The notes beneath the pieces were generated by a model, which made no database searches, had not been told where the DNA came from, and saw nothing but the letters and a program-made list of their open reading frames with translations. 64,000 nucleotides of DNA, from positions 90,508-154,507 of the forward strand of contig NZ_BOMI01000063.1 of the NCBI RefSeq assembly GCF_016862115.1. Direction: 5' to 3'. Below, in pieces: positions 62,511 through 64,000 of the stretch (its first letter is position 1; every line of letters starts with the position of its first letter). This DNA comes from Paractinoplanes deccanensis. GTDB lineage: Bacteria; Actinomycetota; Actinomycetes; Mycobacteriales; Micromonosporaceae. A program made the translations under genes and the position numbers.

Positions 62511-63296
62511 TCAAGCTCCTTCGACAGAGCCGGCGCCGGACGGGCGGGGGCCTTCGACCAGGTCCACGAAGTAGTGCAGGTCGTCGCCCACGAGCGGGCT
62601 GGTGCCGGCGACCAGGTCGGCGATGTGCGCGCCGACGTGAGCTGCGGGAATCCAGCGCTCGTCGTCGACGCCGGCGAGCTGACGCGCGCGGGTGCGGATG
62701 ACGCCGAGGATCACCTCGTAGACGCGGGGACCGCGCCGGCCGAGCTCGGCGGCGATGGTTCTGGTCATCGACTTCGTGGCGGCCGCGGTCAAGGCGACGC
62801 CGCCGGCGCCGGGGAACGGCAGGTCGGCGCTGAGCCCGTTCAGCTGCGCGATCATGCCGTGCGGCGTCAGCGTCGGAAGGAACGCGCGGTAGGCGCGGAA
62901 GATCGTGGTCTGGTTCTGGACGATCAGCTCGTCCCACTCGGCGTCGGTGAGGGTGAGCAGCGGCTTGCGTCCCTGCCGTCCCCAGTCGGCGACGCTCACC
63001 ACCACGCCGTCGAACGGGCCGTAGGTGTCGTTCAGCTCGGCCGCCCGCTGGGCGAGCGCCGGATCGAGCAGGTCAAGGGTCTCGCCGTGCAGGCGCGGGT
63101 CGCCCACTCGGGCGGCGAAGTCGTCCAGCGTGCCCGGCCGCCGTGAGGTGACGACCACGGTCGCGCCGCGGTCGAGCAGGGCGCGGGTGACTCCCTCGCC
63201 GACGCCTCCGGCGCCGCCGATGACGAGGACCGTCTTGCCGGTGAGGTCGGTGTCGGAGGCGGCCCAGGCGGGCGTCTCCACGGTGGTTGTGCTCAT
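62511..63296 (-). CDS. SDR-fold protein lacking the catalytic tyrosine
   Basis: A 261-residue short-chain dehydrogenase-like protein with a Rossmann motif (VIGGAGGVGEGV near 25-36), then SVADWG and NGLSADLP. At the place of the active-site YxxxK it reads TAAATKSM, so Lys is present but Tyr is Ala. It may therefore be a non-redox or NAD(P)-sensing member, or use other chemistry. ATG 63296 overlaps the MarR stop (ATGA), and the FAD oxidoreductase gene follows, making a three-gene operon. Confidence 0.85.
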   Translation of the reverse strand: MSTTTVETPAWAASDTDLTGKTVLVIGGAGGVGEGVTRALLDRGATVVVTSRRPGTLDDFAARVGDPRLHGETLDLLDPALAQRAAELNDTYGPFDGVVVSVADWGRQGRKPLLTLTDAEWDELIVQNQTTIFRAYRAFLPTLTPHGMIAQLNGLSADLPFPGAGGVALTAAATKSMTRTIAAELGRRGPRVYEVILGVIRTRARQLAGVDDERWIPAAHVGAHIADLVAGTSPLVGDDLHYFVDLVEGPRPSGAGSVEGA

Positions 63297-63763
63297 GCGT
63301 TGCGCTCCGCTTTCTGGTGTACGTGGTCGAGCAAGGTCTGCAGGAGGGTGTCGAGATGGTCGAGCTGGCCGGGGTCGAGGCCGTCGAGGAACCAGCTCTT
63401 CGCCGAGCGCATGTGCGGCCCGAGCGCCTTGCGGTAGGCGGTGCGGCCCTCGTCGGTCAGGGCCACGACGGCGGCGCGGCCGTCGCCGGCCTCGCCGCGG
63501 CCGCGGCGCACCAGGCCGCGCTCCTCCATGCGGCGCAGCTGGTGCGAGAAGCGACCGGTGTCCCAGCCGAGCGCCCGCGCGCACCCGGTGGACCGCATCG
63601 TCCCGTCGGGGGCCGCGGCGAGCTGGGCCAGCACGGTGAAGTCGGCGTCCGAGAGCTGCGCGTCCGCCCACAGGTCCCGGCCCACCTCCCTCCGCACGAC
63701 CTCGCTCAGCACGACGAAGTTCTGCCACACGCGCCGCTCCGCGGCACTCAATCTTCCTGACAC
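63293..63763 (-). CDS. MarR-family transcriptional regulator
   Basis: A 156-residue MarR protein: helices ERRVWQNFVVLSEVVRREVG, LSDADFTVLAQLAAAPDG, the HTH CARALGWDTGRFSHQLRRMEERGLV and the wing RRGRGEAGDGRAAVVALTDEG. GTG 63763 gives the normal family length; ATG 63793 is also possible, and neither has a clear ribosome site, so the transcript may be leaderless. A perfect palindrome lies immediately upstream, the expected place for autorepression. Controls the SDR and FAD oxidoreductase genes downstream. Confidence 0.88.
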   Translation of the reverse strand: MSGRLSAAERRVWQNFVVLSEVVRREVGRDLWADAQLSDADFTVLAQLAAAPDGTMRSTGCARALGWDTGRFSHQLRRMEERGLVRRGRGEAGDGRAAVVALTDEGRTAYRKALGPHMRSAKSWFLDGLDPGQLDHLDTLLQTLLDHVHQKAERNA

Positions 63764-63789
63764 GTCAGCAAAGCTAAAACTTTGCTGAC
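63764..63789. promoter_or_regulatory. Palindromic operator for the MarR-SDR-oxidoreductase operon
   Basis: GTCAGCAAAG (63764-63773) and CTTTGCTGAC (63780-63789) are perfect ten-base inverted arms around CTAAAA. A third half copy ATCAGCAA lies at 63792-63799. The A+T-rich centre and the position against the MarR start fit an autoregulatory MarR site. Confidence 0.75.
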
Positions 63790-63942
63790 ACATCAGCAAG
63801 TGATCTGCCTCGCTTGCTCCGGAGGGCGTGGAAGACAAGACAATCCCCGGTGAAGGGCTGCGGGAAAGGGAGGATCGCGAAGAATGCACCTACGGGCACG
63901 GCCCCGCGCATCGACGGCCCGGCCGGCCTCAGACGCGACGAC

Positions 63943-63998
63943 GTCGGGCCGTCGGGCCGTCGGGCCGTCGGGCCGTCGGGCCGTCGGGCCGTCGGGCA
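63943..63998. repeat. 8-bp tandem repeat, seven copies, at the window end
   Basis: Seven contiguous GTCGGGCC units (last one imperfect) reach the window edge. The unit is not a multiple of three and the stretch is upstream of the MarR gene, so it is probably non-coding. It may continue beyond the window. Confidence 0.9.
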
Positions 63999-64000
63999 AC

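Overview
The window is about 70% G+C, nearly every third codon position is G or C, GTG and TTG starts are common, and there are mycolic-acid-free Gram-positive style lipoprotein importers and IdeR/DmdR-type iron boxes. This points to a filamentous actinomycete. A Micromonosporaceae-like host (for example Actinoplanes) is plausible but is only an inference.

The centre, about 7.6-58.5 kb, is a complete siderophore locus. One very long leftward gene run (53.2 down to 11.2 kb, gaps mostly under 25 nt or overlapping stop/start codons) begins just downstream of an iron box at 53229-53247. In transcription order it encodes: a free aryl carrier protein; a flavin halogenase of the glycopeptide-antibiotic (BhaA) type; an MbtH protein; two giant NRPSs (4909 and 3865 aa, seven modules); a heterodimeric ABC exporter; an alpha/beta hydrolase; a siderophore-interacting reductase; a cation/proton antiporter; the four 2,3-dihydroxybenzoate (DHB) genes (dehydrogenase, isochorismate synthase, DHB-AMP ligase, isochorismatase); an ornithine N5-monooxygenase; and a hybrid histidine kinase. 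A hydroxyornithine acyltransferase sits next to a second operon. The reading is: chorismate gives DHB, which is adenylated and loaded on the free carrier; the carrier-bound ring is probably chlorinated; the EntF-like starter condensation domain then passes it to a Gly module. The assembly line continues with a possibly basic residue (D), an Orn/hydroxyornithine-like residue, an unassigned D residue, a second D-hydroxyornithine-like residue, D-Ser and a last Orn-like residue. There is no thioesterase. The predicted product is a mixed (chloro)catecholate-hydroxamate siderophore.

Two ferric-siderophore importers flank the biosynthetic genes. At 7.6-10.7 kb are a binding lipoprotein and a fused double permease with no ATPase, preceded by an AraC regulator and an iron box. 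At 53.9-58.5 kb are a binding lipoprotein, two permeases and one ATPase arranged divergently around two iron boxes.

Left flank (0-7.5 kb): an aldehyde dehydrogenase (cut by the window edge) with an extradiol-dioxygenase-like protein and a LysR regulator; a CMD-family protein with a ribose-type ABC ATPase and permease but no binding protein; a small cupin and the AraC regulator. Between 10.75 and 11.17 kb lies an apparently decayed gene.

Right flank (58.5-64 kb): an acyltransferase-3 membrane protein with a Cys/Arg repeat tail, a MarR regulator with an NTF2-like protein, and a leftward MarR-SDR-FAD oxidoreductase operon with a clear palindromic operator. This side is rich in short in-frame tandem repeats (18, 15, 6, 12 and 8 bp units).
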